In this document: piece by piece, positions 6,654 through 14,544 of the stretch | Position numbering within the stretch: the stretch's first letter is position 1 | Layout of the letters: each line of letters starts with the position of its first letter | Source: an uncultured bacterium | Lineage (GTDB): Bacteria > Cyanobacteriota > Vampirovibrionia > Gastranaerophilales > Gastranaerophilaceae | Length of the DNA stretch: 23,044 nucleotides | Reading direction: 5' to 3' | Assembly: GCA_902489575.1 (NCBI GenBank) | Contig: CABUAQ010000023.1 | Span: forward strand, 1 to 23,044 | Notes under the pieces: generated by a model | Database searches by the model: none | Told to the model about the DNA's origin: nothing | Seen by the model: the letters and a program-made list of their open reading frames with translations, nothing else | Made by a program: the position numbers and the translations under genes

Positions 6654-6890
6654 ATGGACGGAATAATATCTGAAAATCCGGATTTGTACATGCCCGGGAA
6701 TGACGACATCTCTGATTCCATTACACAGAATTGGACAGAGCAAGCACTTGAATGCTACTCAATAAACTGCGACTGTAAAAAATGTTCATTAAGTAAAGGC
6801 CATTATTCTTTTATCTGTCAAATGCCAAAAGTAATCGACACACTCATAAAAACAATTGGAAAACCCCAAAAGAAGCTTAAAACAGCTTAA
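6654..6890 (+). CDS. Small Cys-rich protein of unknown function
   Basis: This 78-residue protein starts MDGIISENPDLYMPGNDD, with GGGAGG five bases before the ATG. Its middle holds a cluster of cysteines, CYSINCDCKKCSLSKGHYSF followed by another Cys (residues ~34-56), which could bind a metal or form disulfides. The rest is a short helical tail ending in lysines. A TATAAT at 6600-6605 is a plausible -10 box but the -35 is weak. A terminator follows at 6924-6945. It stands alone between the toxin island and two minus-strand small genes. I do not recognise a family. Confidence 0.7.
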   Translation: MDGIISENPDLYMPGNDDISDSITQNWTEQALECYSINCDCKKCSLSKGHYSFICQMPKVIDTLIKTIGKPQKKLKTA

Positions 6891-6923
6891 AATTAGTTTA
6901 TTCGTAACCTCGAATAAAAAAAG

Positions 6924-6945
6924 AGCCATAACTTCGTTTATGGCT
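6924..6945. terminator. Bidirectional intrinsic terminator
   Basis: An 8-bp stem AGCCATAA/TTATGGCT has a 6-base loop, with a run of A's before it and five T's after it. It can end the Cys-rich gene on the plus strand and the two-gene unit 7456-6989 on the minus strand. Confidence 0.8.
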
Positions 6946-6988
6946 TTTTGTTATATTTATGTCTGGTAGTTCGTTCTTTTTTAATAAA

Positions 6989-7219
6989 TTATTCTCTGGC
7001 AAAATTTTCCTGATTAAATTTAATCAATTTTGCAAGATGCCATTGTTTTGCTTGAATAGTCTGAATTCGATCTTTTATATCATCCAATTCATTCAAAAGT
7101 GTTTGCAGATCTTTATTACGCTTTACATGGATTTGAGATATCGGTAATTCTTGCTCTGTAATATCTTCTGCCCAACTTGGTAAAAAGCATCCTTTTTCAA
7201 ACATTTCTCGTTCATTCAT
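6989..7219 (-). CDS. Small helical hypothetical protein
   Basis: With the ATG at 7217-7219 the protein has 76 residues, starting MNEREMFEKG. A TTG five codons upstream is also in frame, but GGAG sits 9 bases before the chosen ATG. The C-terminal two thirds (LQTLLNELDDIKDRIQTIQA and on) is charged and predicted as a long helix or coiled coil. It lies 27 bp downstream of 7456-7247 on the same strand and shares its terminator, so the two are probably co-transcribed. No family recognised. Confidence 0.6.
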   Translation of the reverse strand: MNEREMFEKGCFLPSWAEDITEQELPISQIHVKRNKDLQTLLNELDDIKDRIQTIQAKQWHLAKLIKFNQENFARE

Positions 7220-7246
7220 ATCACATATCTCCAAAATCTACAGCTA

Positions 7247-7456
7247 TTAACCTTGATCAGTTAATAGTGAATGAAAAAAATCCACAAGTTTAAAGTTACC
7301 GTATTTAAACGCGTATGGTTTATTCATATATTCACTATTTGTAATTTTGTTTAAAGTATGCATTTCTTCATCGTTTAATGATCCAAAATCAAAACTTGTC
7401 ATTTCAGCATAATCTATCATTAAATCTTCTACATCCATAATCTTTTTTTCTGACAT
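7247..7456 (-). CDS. Small acidic hypothetical protein
   Basis: This 69-residue protein begins MSEKKIMDVEDLMIDYAEMT and is acidic, with no signal peptide or membrane segment. AAGGAG lies 12 bases before the ATG. It is the first gene of a two-gene minus-strand unit with 7219-6989. The C-terminal half is rich in aromatic residues (YAFKYGNFKLVDFFHSLL). I see no known domain. Confidence 0.65.
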   Translation of the reverse strand: MSEKKIMDVEDLMIDYAEMTSFDFGSLNDEEMHTLNKITNSEYMNKPYAFKYGNFKLVDFFHSLLTDQG

Positions 7457-7808
7457 TTCTAATACACTCCTTACAATTTCTTTTGATTACAAATTCTATA
7501 TCGGATACTTTTAAAAAAATCTTTAGGTATACAACTCCTTTTGTTACATATATTAACAATCATTATTTTACAAAATTAATATTTAAGACATAATACTGGA
7601 TAAAATATCAATAATAGTTTATACTATGTGTGTAGTAGTAAAATAATTAAATTGTGCTGCGGGGTTGCGGATAAAATTTCCGTCCGTTTGCAGGATTGTT
7701 TTAACAACTATATGAGGTAGAATTGTTTAGTAATGTAAAATTTTCTGATTTTTCCGTCAAAAGTTTTGCATAACCTGTTTTATATAAGAAAATCGTAGGT
7801 AGATTCTT
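7457..7808. other. Intergenic region, divergent promoters, one possible structured segment
   Basis: There is no gene in these 352 bases. They separate the minus-strand small-gene unit from the GGDEF/HD-GYP gene. A GC-richer patch at 7657-7693 can fold with CTGC/GCAG outside and GCGGA/TCCGT inside. It does not match the c-di-GMP-I riboswitch conserved bases as I know them. A TATATA at 7781-7786 is a weak -10 candidate for the gene at 7809. Confidence 0.4.
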
Positions 7809-9812
7809 TTGGAAAATTTAAGTAATAAAGAACTAAATAAGACTAAAAAACGGGAAAAGAAATTAAGTTCGAATCCTATTGATAAAGTTAAAAATCCGAT
7901 TGAAGGATTAAAGATGATTTCTGTTCCACAGGATAGTAGTGTTCTTAAGCCCCAGCCAGAAGAGAAAAAAGAACTTAAAAAAACAAAACAGAAATTGGAT
8001 GAAATAATAAAACCAATTTCTATTGCGGAAGAATCAAGCCTTAACAGTATTGTTGAAACGATTAATAATTTTAACACCGTAAAAACAAAACCAAAGAGTT
8101 ATGCTGTAAATTATTCTGCAAATACAGCAACTACGGCTCCTAATATTAATTATTTTGATATTATCAAAAATATTTCGGATGCGTTTAACAATTCCAAAAA
8201 TATTGTAAACTTGTTTTCTCAATTGAATGATATTTTTGTTAACAAACTAAAGTGGAATTTTGTAGGATTTGGTTTACTACATGAGAAATCTAAATGTATT
8301 AATCTTAAACTATACAGTAAAACCGGCAACACTTATTCCTCAAAAGTATTTTTATCAGATGACAAAAATCCTATTATAAATTGTTTTTCATCAAAATCGA
8401 TTATAACCAAAGATAATATAAATTATCTGAATATACCTTATCTTGCAAAAACAAGCTCGGTAATTATTCCTATGATTTCAATCAACAAATGTATAGGTGT
8501 TATACTTGTTGGGAAAAACATTTCTAATGTTAATGTAAACCTCGTTTCGTTTTTTGCCAATTATTTGGGTATGTTTATTCATAATTTGCAGTTATTAGAG
8601 CAGACAAATAAGGTTGCAAACACTGATACATTAACAGGGTTATATAATCACAGAGGCTTTCAGGAAGTTCTGGCAAATGAGCTTGCAAAAGCAAATGCAA
8701 GTGAAACCCCTTTATCTGTTGTCATGTTCGATGTTAATAATATTTCTAAGATTAATAGAGAACTAGGGCATGCTAAAGGTGATGAAGTAATCAAAACAAT
8801 TGCAGAAAAAATCAAACAAAATATTCGGGCAAATGATTTTGCAGGAAGATATGGCGGAGATGAAATCGCAATGATTCTGCCCAATACCAACACGAAAGAT
8901 GCAAAATATTTGGCAGAATATATTACATATTGCCTATCATGCTGTTTTGTAGATGATGTTGGACCAATTAAGGTCTCTGTAGGGATTTCCACATATCCGG
9001 AATGCACAATCGACCAGGAAAAACTTTTAATCCTGGCTGAACAAGCAATGTTCATTTCTCAAGCAAAAGGGTATAAAGAAGGTATGTCTGCAATTGTAAG
9101 TTCTTCAGATTTCAATTTCTGGGACGATGTGGCATTAAATTCATTTGCAGAAGTTCTTGCAAAACGCCATTCTCAAATCGGTATTAATTTTGAAGAAGAA
9201 CTTGTTCACAAATTTAACCAGGAAGAAATAATTAACCACAACCATCTAATGGAAATGGTAACCTCTTTGGCAGGTGCAATTGATGCAAAAGATCCATATA
9301 CAAAAGGTCATTCGACATCAGTTTCAAGATATGCAGAAGCTCTTGCCCGAGCAGTTAACCTTCCCGAAGCAGAAGTTGAAAGAATTAAAATCGGTGCATT
9401 ATTGCATGATGTTGGTAAAATTGGTATTCCGGAATCCGTACTTAAAAAACCGGGTAAATTAACAGATGAAGAATGGGAAATTATGAAGCAGCACCCGACA
9501 ATTGGTGCTGAGAAAGTGCTAGCTCCAAATGAAGCATTAAGAGATCTTATACCGATTGTTAAATATCACCACGAAAGACTTGACGGCAAGGGTTACCCTG
9601 AACAATTAAAAGGTAATCAAATTCCGCTGGCTGCAAGAATTGTATCTGTTGCAGATGCTTACCACGCGCTGGTTAGTGACAGACCATATAGAAAAGGTAT
9701 GCCGATTGAAAAAGCCTGTGCTATTTTAAAAGAAGGTGCAGGAATTCAATGGGATAGTGATTTGGTTCGTCAATTCATATCAATTGCACCATCTTTGACT
9801 ACTAATGTTTAA
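7809..9812 (+). CDS. GGDEF / HD-GYP c-di-GMP turnover protein
   Basis: The 667-residue protein has a Lys-rich N-terminus (~1-90), a GAF-like sensor region (~105-265), a GGDEF domain (~275-430) and an HD-GYP domain (~480-660). The GGDEF signature is GGDEI at residues 349-353, with an RxxD inhibitory site (RAND) five residues before it, so both product inhibition and diguanylate cyclase activity are plausible. The HD-GYP domain has HDVGKIGIPE (HD at 533-534), HHERLDGKGYP and VADAYHALVSDRPYRKG, expected for c-di-GMP hydrolysis. No membrane segment is seen, so it is probably cytosolic. The TTG at 7809 is the first in-frame start after a stop and has only a weak AGGTAG site; an ATG at 7914 is an alternative. 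It is a single gene ending at a bidirectional terminator. Confidence 0.9.
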   Translation: MENLSNKELNKTKKREKKLSSNPIDKVKNPIEGLKMISVPQDSSVLKPQPEEKKELKKTKQKLDEIIKPISIAEESSLNSIVETINNFNTVKTKPKSYAVNYSANTATTAPNINYFDIIKNISDAFNNSKNIVNLFSQLNDIFVNKLKWNFVGFGLLHEKSKCINLKLYSKTGNTYSSKVFLSDDKNPIINCFSSKSIITKDNINYLNIPYLAKTSSVIIPMISINKCIGVILVGKNISNVNVNLVSFFANYLGMFIHNLQLLEQTNKVANTDTLTGLYNHRGFQEVLANELAKANASETPLSVVMFDVNNISKINRELGHAKGDEVIKTIAEKIKQNIRANDFAGRYGGDEIAMILPNTNTKDAKYLAEYITYCLSCCFVDDVGPIKVSVGISTYPECTIDQEKLLILAEQAMFISQAKGYKEGMSAIVSSSDFNFWDDVALNSFAEVLAKRHSQIGINFEEELVHKFNQEEIINHNHLMEMVTSLAGAIDAKDPYTKGHSTSVSRYAEALARAVNLPEAEVERIKIGALLHDVGKIGIPESVLKKPGKLTDEEWEIMKQHPTIGAEKVLAPNEALRDLIPIVKYHHERLDGKGYPEQLKGNQIPLAARIVSVADAYHALVSDRPYRKGMPIEKACAILKEGAGIQWDSDLVRQFISIAPSLTTNV

Positions 9813-9835
9813 TTTAATAAAAATTTTTATATTAC

Positions 9836-9868
9836 AAAAAAACGACCTGTTTCAAAGGTCGTTTTTTA
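9836..9868. terminator. Bidirectional intrinsic terminator between GGDEF gene and rpoD
   Basis: AACGACCT (9841-9848) pairs with AGGTCGTT (9856-9863) across a 7-base loop, with A's before and T's after. It serves the convergent plus-strand GGDEF/HD-GYP gene and minus-strand dnaG-rpoD unit. Confidence 0.9.
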
Positions 9869-9891
9869 CTTATTACTTTATTTATCAAAAA

Positions 9892-10989
9892 TTACTCAAC
9901 ATATTCTTCTAAGCGTTTTTTACGATTAGGGTGGCGTAATTTTCTCAAAGCTTTAGCTTCAATTTGTCTGATACGTTCACGGGTAACACCAAACAACTGG
10001 CCAACTTCTTCCAAAGTTCTTTGGCGACCATCATCCATACCAAAACGTAATCTCAATACATCACGCTCACGAGGAGATAATGTACATAAAACTTCGGCTA
10101 AATCTTCTTTTAACAATTCAGAAGCAACCATCTTAACAGGGGCATCAGCTTCTTTATCTTCAATAAAATCACCTAAACGAGAATCTTCTTCTTTACCGAT
10201 TGGAGTTTCTAAAGATAGAGGTTCTTGGGCAATTTTAATAATTTCACGAAGTTTTGGTATAGAAACATTCATTTCTGCTGCAAGCTCATCTTCTGTTGGT
10301 TTTCTTGACAAATCTTGAGCAAGTTTTCTTGTTACTTTTTTCAATTTATTGATTGTTTCAACCATGTGGACAGGAATTCTGATTGTTCTTGCCTGATCAG
10401 CAATAGCTCTTGTGATTGCTTGTCTAATCCACCAGGTAGCGTAAGTTGAAAATTTGAACCCTCTCTCGTGGTCAAATTTTTCAGCTGCTCTGATTAAACC
10501 TAAATTACCTTCTTGAATAAGATCTAAGAACAACATGCCACGTCCAACATATTTTTTTGCAATACTAACAACCAAACGTAAGTTTGCTTGAACCAGTTTT
10601 CTTTTTGCAATGGCTCCCGGAGTACCGCCTTCTAAAATTTTCCTTGCTAACTCAATTTCTTCATTAGCAGATAACAATTTAATTCTGCCGATTTCACGAA
10701 GGTAAAGTCTTACCGGATCGTCGATTGCTATATTTTTAGGCAATTCCATATCATTCGGATCAGGCTCGTCAATATTGTGAAGCATAAAAATATCATCCGG
10801 ATTGACTTTATCACCAATTTTTGATGTAACTATATCCTCAATATTATCAGTAGAAATATCAACATTCATATAATTTATAGTATCACTATCATGATCAAGA
10901 ACTGTATCTTCGCTTATATCTTGTAAATCTAATGTTTCATCTTCCATTACACTGACTACTGAGGAGCTTGCTTGTCTTTTTTTTGTCAT
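9892..10989 (-). CDS. rpoD: RNA polymerase primary sigma factor RpoD
   Basis: The 365-residue protein is a primary sigma-70 factor that directs RNA polymerase to housekeeping promoters. After an acidic, low-complexity ~80-residue stretch in place of full region 1.1, it shows region 1.2 (DDPVRLYLREIGRIKLL), region 2 (ANLRLVVSIAKKY, DLIQEGNLGLIRAAEKFD, FSTYATWWIRQAITRAIADQ), region 3 (IRIPVHMVETINKL) and region 4 (LSPRERDVLRLRFG, then LEEVGQLFGVTRERIRQIE). Its ATG directly follows the dnaG stop (TAG-ATG), with GGAG nine bases upstream inside dnaG. This is the classic dnaG-rpoD linkage. The consensus -35/-10 sites and the extended -10 boxes in this window are the kind this factor reads. Confidence 0.97.
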   Translation of the reverse strand: MTKKRQASSSVVSVMEDETLDLQDISEDTVLDHDSDTINYMNVDISTDNIEDIVTSKIGDKVNPDDIFMLHNIDEPDPNDMELPKNIAIDDPVRLYLREIGRIKLLSANEEIELARKILEGGTPGAIAKRKLVQANLRLVVSIAKKYVGRGMLFLDLIQEGNLGLIRAAEKFDHERGFKFSTYATWWIRQAITRAIADQARTIRIPVHMVETINKLKKVTRKLAQDLSRKPTEDELAAEMNVSIPKLREIIKIAQEPLSLETPIGKEEDSRLGDFIEDKEADAPVKMVASELLKEDLAEVLCTLSPRERDVLRLRFGMDDGRQRTLEEVGQLFGVTRERIRQIEAKALRKLRHPNRKKRLEEYVE

Positions 10990-12876
10990 CTAAATTTTCT
11001 CCGATTTTTGTCTTATTTTCTTTATTTTATCTCTTAGTTGTATTTGAATTTTAAGTGCTTCGGGATCATCATCGCTAATCCCTTTGTATAAACTTTTTAT
11101 TTTTTGGGTCTCTTTAACTTGTCTGCAATGGTTAATTTTATTAATGGTTTCAGTAATTACATTGCTAAAATCTTCCTCATTCAAACCTCTATATCCTTCT
11201 GATGCTGCTATAATGTCCGGCAAAACAGCTTGGATTTCAGGGTTATCAACAAATTCTGTATATAAATGTTCAATTAATTCTTTCACATTATTTACGGTAT
11301 ATATTAATTTGTCAATTGTGGATTTTACATTTATTAATATTTCGTCATCAAATTCAATATCACCGATTATTTCATTGATTTGAGTAAATGTCAAAGGACT
11401 GTCGGGTACTAAAAAAACACTCAATAAATTTTTTTGCGCTTTTTGTAATATTGATTTATTTTTTGTTACATTCTTAACAATTCGTTCAACCTGAGGCAGA
11501 TTAGCACGTTCAAAACTCTTTATCTCAAACTTAATTGCAGCAGGATCAACCCCTAAAGTTTGAGCAACCATATCTATGTACTCACTACGAATAATCAAGT
11601 TTTTAATTTCAGACAAAACCGGAATAAGCTGTTTAATAAATTGAGCTTTTTCCTGAGGAGTTTTGTATTTATCTTTTTCTTTCAAAATGTTGTTAAGGCT
11701 AAAATCGATAAATAACGGAGCGTTTGCCATATACATTCTATAGGCATCTGCACCGACAGAACGTACAAATTCATCAGGATCTTTTCCTTCAGGCGGTGCT
11801 ATAACACGGATTTCACAGGCATATTTGTCATTATCTGAGGGTACATAACTTTCGTCAAACTGCTTTATATCGCCAAGCCCTTTAAAAACATCTTTAATAA
11901 TTTCTGCTCCGCGTGCTGTAGCTTTTTGACCAGCAGAATCAGTATCAAAAGACAGATAAATCCTTCTTGATTTTGTATAACGAGATAAAAGCTTCACATG
12001 ATCAGGAGTAAGAGAAGTTCCACAAGAGGCAACACAGTTTTCAATCCCGTGCGCCTGAGAAGAAATTACATCAAAATACCCTTCCATTAAAACCACTGAA
12101 TCTTCCTGCCTGATAGCTTCTTTTGCAGTATATAACCCGTACAAAATACGACTCTTGTTATAAATCAAAGAATCTGACGAATTCAAATATTTAGGGTTTT
12201 GACCATCTTCTAAAGCCCTTGCTCCAAATGCTACAAAATCACCATTTTCATTTTGAATTGGTATAATTACACGATTTCTAAACCTATCAATAAAACCGCC
12301 TTTTTCACTTTTCAATATGAGCCCTGATTTCTCCAAAACATCATTAGAAAAATCCTTTCTTAACTCATCATACAGCGTTGTATAAGCTTTTGAAGCAACT
12401 CCAATATGAAATTTCTTTATAATCTCAGTACCTATACCGCGTTTTGTAAGATATTTTAACGCAATTTCAGCATTTGTATCTTTTTGTCTTAACAGTAAAT
12501 CGTGATAAAACTCAGCTGCAACCATTGTTGCAGTCATCATTTGTTCCTTAATTTCTCTTGAAGAATCACCTTTTTTATGAGTTACAGGAACTTCAAGTCC
12601 AAATTTTTCAGCAAGCTCAACAATTAAATCTTTAAATTCAATATTTCTTGTTTTCATAATGAATTTTAAAGCATCACCGGCTTCACCGCAGCTAAAACAT
12701 TTATAAATACCTAAATGCGGAGTAACACAAAAAGACGGATTTTTGTCTTTGTGAAAAGGACATAAGCCCCAATAGTTGTTTCCGCGTTTTTTCAGCACAA
12801 CCTCTTTGGATACCACATCAACAATATCCAAGCGTTCCTTAATTTGTTGTACTAATTCATCCCACGTACCAGCCAT
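10990..12876 (-). CDS. dnaG: DNA primase DnaG
   Basis: The 628-residue protein makes RNA primers at the replication fork. The N-terminal zinc-binding domain has the CHC2 pattern: CPFHKDKNPSF, then YKCFSCGEAGD (residues ~39-66). The catalytic core follows (FGARALEDGQNPKYLNS), with TOPRIM residues in VVLMEGYFDVI and LSFDTDSAGQKAT (~260-320). After the DTDSAG motif a short acidic insertion (GDIKQFDESYVPSDNDKY) precedes the usual PEGKDPDEFV. The last ~200 residues are the helicase-binding region and are less conserved. The ATG has no Shine-Dalgarno site; the extended -10 box TGATACAAT ends 7 bases upstream, so the message is probably leaderless. rpoD follows without a gap. Confidence 0.96.
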   Translation of the reverse strand: MAGTWDELVQQIKERLDIVDVVSKEVVLKKRGNNYWGLCPFHKDKNPSFCVTPHLGIYKCFSCGEAGDALKFIMKTRNIEFKDLIVELAEKFGLEVPVTHKKGDSSREIKEQMMTATMVAAEFYHDLLLRQKDTNAEIALKYLTKRGIGTEIIKKFHIGVASKAYTTLYDELRKDFSNDVLEKSGLILKSEKGGFIDRFRNRVIIPIQNENGDFVAFGARALEDGQNPKYLNSSDSLIYNKSRILYGLYTAKEAIRQEDSVVLMEGYFDVISSQAHGIENCVASCGTSLTPDHVKLLSRYTKSRRIYLSFDTDSAGQKATARGAEIIKDVFKGLGDIKQFDESYVPSDNDKYACEIRVIAPPEGKDPDEFVRSVGADAYRMYMANAPLFIDFSLNNILKEKDKYKTPQEKAQFIKQLIPVLSEIKNLIIRSEYIDMVAQTLGVDPAAIKFEIKSFERANLPQVERIVKNVTKNKSILQKAQKNLLSVFLVPDSPLTFTQINEIIGDIEFDDEILINVKSTIDKLIYTVNNVKELIEHLYTEFVDNPEIQAVLPDIIAASEGYRGLNEEDFSNVITETINKINHCRQVKETQKIKSLYKGISDDDPEALKIQIQLRDKIKKIRQKSEKI

Positions 12877-12882
12877 AATAAA

Positions 12883-12891
12883 ATTGTATCA
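12883..12891 (-). promoter_or_regulatory. Extended -10 promoter of dnaG-rpoD
   Basis: Minus-strand TGATACAAT, with TTTACC 17 bp upstream of the hexamer as a weak -35. The expected start is about seven bases downstream of the hexamer, at the A of the dnaG ATG (12876), which has no ribosome site. Confidence 0.6.
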
Positions 12892-13025
12892 TTAACATAG
12901 TTTTTGGTAAAAACTTTTATATAAAATTCATATTTTCAAATTATAAATAATGCCCGGGAGAAGAAAAACTATTTTTTATACCCCCTGTCTGGTGAAAATA
13001 GTTAAAATGAAAAACAAAAGGAGTT

Positions 13026-13063
13026 CCCCTCTCCGGAGAAAAGAGGAAGTAGGGGTGAGGGGT
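13026..13063. repeat. GC-rich interspersed repeat unit
   Basis: A GC-rich block (CCCCTCTCCGGAGAAAAGAG, then AAGTAGGGGTGAGGGG) stands out from AT-rich surroundings. It contains the perfect palindrome TCTCCGGAGA and CCCCTC/GAGGGG outer arms. It resembles the small 'CCCTCACCC...CTCTCC' intergenic repeats common in many bacteria. No gene lies in it; the open frame crossing it (12950-13141) lacks a start signal and homology. Confidence 0.5.
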
Positions 13064-13086
13064 CAGCTTATGTCTGACCTTTTAGC

Positions 13087-13323
13087 TTATTCCTCACCTA
13101 ATTGCATATTATTTGTTTCCAAAAAGTCAAGCACATCATAATATTTTTTAAGCTTTTGGATATCAGCCATCATTTGCTCAATCAAAACCCCCATATGATT
13201 GATTTTACTTTCTGCACTACACCCCTCATCGGCAACTAATACATCCAAAATAAACAAACTACTGTAAACATTTGCTAAAACATCTTCAGTTGCGCATTCT
13301 TTCTCTTTTAATTTTGCATCCAT
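13087..13323 (-). CDS. Small hypothetical protein
   Basis: This 78-residue protein starts MDAKLKEKECATEDVLANVY. A strong GGAGG lies 7 bases before the ATG. It is helical and charged, with two cysteines (residues ~10 and 35) and no signal peptide or membrane segment; the middle (NHMGVLIEQMMADIQKLKKY) looks like a helical hairpin. It lies on the minus strand between dnaG and a twin HTH gene pair, with divergent starts towards the HTH genes. I do not recognise a family. Confidence 0.65.
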   Translation of the reverse strand: MDAKLKEKECATEDVLANVYSSLFILDVLVADEGCSAESKINHMGVLIEQMMADIQKLKKYYDVLDFLETNNMQLGEE

Positions 13324-13368
13324 AATTTAACCTCCAATCATAAATATTATTTCATTCTAAAATGGACT

Positions 13369-13411
13369 GACATTCCTGTTAATTACCCCATTTATATCAC
13401 AGAATTGGAAT
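13369..13411 (+). promoter_or_regulatory. Conserved 43-nt leader of first HTH gene
   Basis: Two blocks, GACATTCCTGTTAA and CAGAATTGGAAT, flank an unrelated spacer. The same blocks at the same spacing precede the second HTH gene (13635-13677). CAGAAT lies where a -10 box of a leaderless gene would be. The arms ATTCC and GGAAT are inverted, suggesting an operator for self-regulation. No ribosome site is present. Confidence 0.5.
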
Positions 13412-13627
13412 ATGAGTCAAGCAAGGAAATATTTAGCAAATAACCTGAAGAAGTTTCGTACAGAAAAGAATTACAAAAGAGAACAGTTATCTTTGTTACT
13501 TGGCTTTGATAACTCATACATAAGCAAATTAGAACAGGGCAATATAAATATCACCCTAGACAGACTTGAACTAATTGCTAATGCTTTAGAAATAGAAGTT
13601 GCAGAATTATTAAAGAAAAACTCTTAG
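13412..13627 (+). CDS. XRE-family helix-turn-helix regulator (twin 1)
   Basis: This 71-residue protein is a single Cro/C1-type HTH domain (residues ~8-66): NLKKFRTEKNYKREQLSLLL, then the recognition helix region DNSYISKLEQGNIN, then LDRLELIANALEI. There is no effector domain, so it is expected to bind DNA, probably as a dimer. The ATG has no Shine-Dalgarno site and sits after the 43-nt leader shared with its tandem twin. The pair are clear paralogs (NNSYISKLE-type core and DKLE/DRLE helix) from a local duplication that included the control region. Targets are unknown; self-control is inferred from the shared leader. Confidence 0.85.
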   Translation: MSQARKYLANNLKKFRTEKNYKREQLSLLLGFDNSYISKLEQGNINITLDRLELIANALEIEVAELLKKNS

Positions 13628-13634
13628 CTGGATT

Positions 13635-13677
13635 GGCATTCCTGTTAAATATTTGCTTGATAACGCAGAATTGGAAT
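13635..13677 (+). promoter_or_regulatory. Conserved 43-nt leader of second HTH gene
   Basis: GGCATTCCTGTTAA and CAGAATTGGAAT match the first leader (13369-13411) at the same distances from the ATG, while the middle differs. It starts 7 bases after the first HTH stop, so the second gene seems to have its own promoter. Confidence 0.5.
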
Positions 13678-13890
13678 ATGAGTCTAACAGCAAGAACATA
13701 TATAGCAAAAAATGTGAAAGAATACCGCGTAAAAAAAGGTATTAAAAGAGAAGAACTCTCACTAATACTCGGTGTTGATAATTCTTATATTAGTAAACTC
13801 GAGCGAGAAAGAATCAATATTCCTATTGATAAACTTGAAAAAATTGCAAACTATTTTGAAATAGACATTATTGAACTTTTAAAACATTAA
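13678..13890 (+). CDS. XRE-family helix-turn-helix regulator (twin 2)
   Basis: Taking the ATG at 13678 (MSLTARTYIAKN) gives 70 residues. An in-frame ATG at 13633 would add 15 residues, but that stretch is the duplicated leader and does not match the twin. It has a single Cro/C1-type HTH: NVKEYRVKKGIKREELSLIL, DNSYISKLERERIN, LEKIANYFEIDIIELL. It is closely related to 13412-13627 and 50 bp downstream of it on the same strand. A hairpin follows at 13899-13923. It is a probable DNA-binding regulator of unknown target, possibly forming heterodimers with its twin. Confidence 0.85.
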   Translation: MSLTARTYIAKNVKEYRVKKGIKREELSLILGVDNSYISKLERERINIPIDKLEKIANYFEIDIIELLKH

Positions 13891-13898
13891 TAATAAAA

Positions 13899-13923
13899 GG
13901 CGGATTTTCTTCGAAAATCCGCC
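13899..13923 (-). terminator. Terminator of the 13961-14371 gene
   Basis: An 11-bp perfect stem (GGCGGATTTTC and its complement) has a 3-base loop. On the minus strand it is followed by TTTTATT. On the plus strand no T run follows, so it mainly serves the minus-strand gene. Confidence 0.8.
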
Positions 13924-13932
13924 AAATATGTT

Positions 13933-13943
13933 TGTGAGTAAAA
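13933..13943 (-). promoter_or_regulatory. 3' UTR arm complementary to 5' UTR of gene 13961-14371
   Basis: In the mRNA this reads UUUUACUCACA, exactly complementary over 11 bases to UGUGAGUAAAA at 14388-14398. It lies between the stop codon and the terminator. Confidence 0.45.
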
Positions 13944-13960
13944 ATATATTTATAAGTCTT

Positions 13961-14371
13961 TTATGCAAATAAATCTGCAAACGGTCCGTTCGGGTCCTGA
14001 ATATGAGCGGCTACAGCACCATCTTCAGCTAATTTCATACCCGGTTCAACAACAGTTTTCACACCGTTTGCAACACTTGCAGCTTGTGCTGCAGATACTT
14101 TGTAATCGTATCCAAGGCTTGCTAAAATTGCATTTGTTGTTGCCGCTAATTCTTTATCTTCTGCTGTGAATTTACCTAAACGTACACCATATAAGTTTTG
14201 TGCATTTTGGGTTAATAAATCTGTTTCATTTTCTAAACCTTTAAATGCAGCATTTGATGTTAAAACTTCTTTTGTTTCTTCTGCCTTCTTTGTTTCTTTT
14301 GAATTTCCTTTACCTATAACAAGATTATAATTATTATAACCATTGTTAAAATCATTAAATTTGATTGCCAT
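13961..14371 (-). CDS. Hypothetical protein with C-terminal F-x-D-L-F motif
   Basis: This 136-residue protein begins MAIKFNDFNNGYNNYNLVIG. AAGGAG lies 8 bases before the ATG. The N-terminus is Asn/Tyr-rich, the middle Lys/Glu-rich (KETKKAEETKE) and the C-terminal half Ala-rich (VSAAQAASVANGVK), ending GPFADLFA. There is no signal peptide or membrane segment. The next gene upstream (14569-15033) ends GEFLDLFSVA and has the same GTGAGTA-type UTR elements, so the two look related in control and perhaps in function. Each has its own terminator. No known family recognised. Confidence 0.7.
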   Translation of the reverse strand: MAIKFNDFNNGYNNYNLVIGKGNSKETKKAEETKEVLTSNAAFKGLENETDLLTQNAQNLYGVRLGKFTAEDKELAATTNAILASLGYDYKVSAAQAASVANGVKTVVEPGMKLAEDGAVAAHIQDPNGPFADLFA

Positions 14372-14387
14372 TTTCTGACTCCTTATG

Positions 14388-14398
14388 TTTTACTCACA
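14388..14398 (-). promoter_or_regulatory. 5' UTR arm before Shine-Dalgarno of gene 13961-14371
   Basis: In the mRNA this is UGUGAGUAAAA, four bases upstream of AAGGAG. It is exactly complementary to the 3' UTR arm at 13933-13943. Pairing could join the mRNA ends or affect ribosome access. Confidence 0.45.
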
Positions 14399-14509
14399 TA
14401 ATAAGTTACGGCATGTATTTTAATAATCTTTAGTTTTTAGACCAGAAATCCATACGTTTTGTAACATTTATTAACATTTTATAATAAACCTTAAATCTGC
14501 ACGTAAAAG

Positions 14510-14537
14510 AAGGGTCAGCCTTAATAGGCTGACCCTT
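14510..14537 (-). terminator. Terminator of the 14569-15033 gene
   Basis: An 11-bp perfect stem (AAGGGTCAGCC and its complement) has a 6-base loop, followed on the minus strand by CTTTTAC. Confidence 0.75.
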
Positions 14538-14544
14538 GAATATA

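Noticed and set aside
7457..7808. c-di-GMP riboswitch before the GGDEF/HD-GYP gene
   Set aside because: The conserved bases of class I or II riboswitches as I know them are not visible.
12950..13141. Plus-strand 63-codon frame
   Set aside because: It crosses a GC-rich repeat and the end of the 13087-13323 gene; no ribosome site or recognisable protein pattern.
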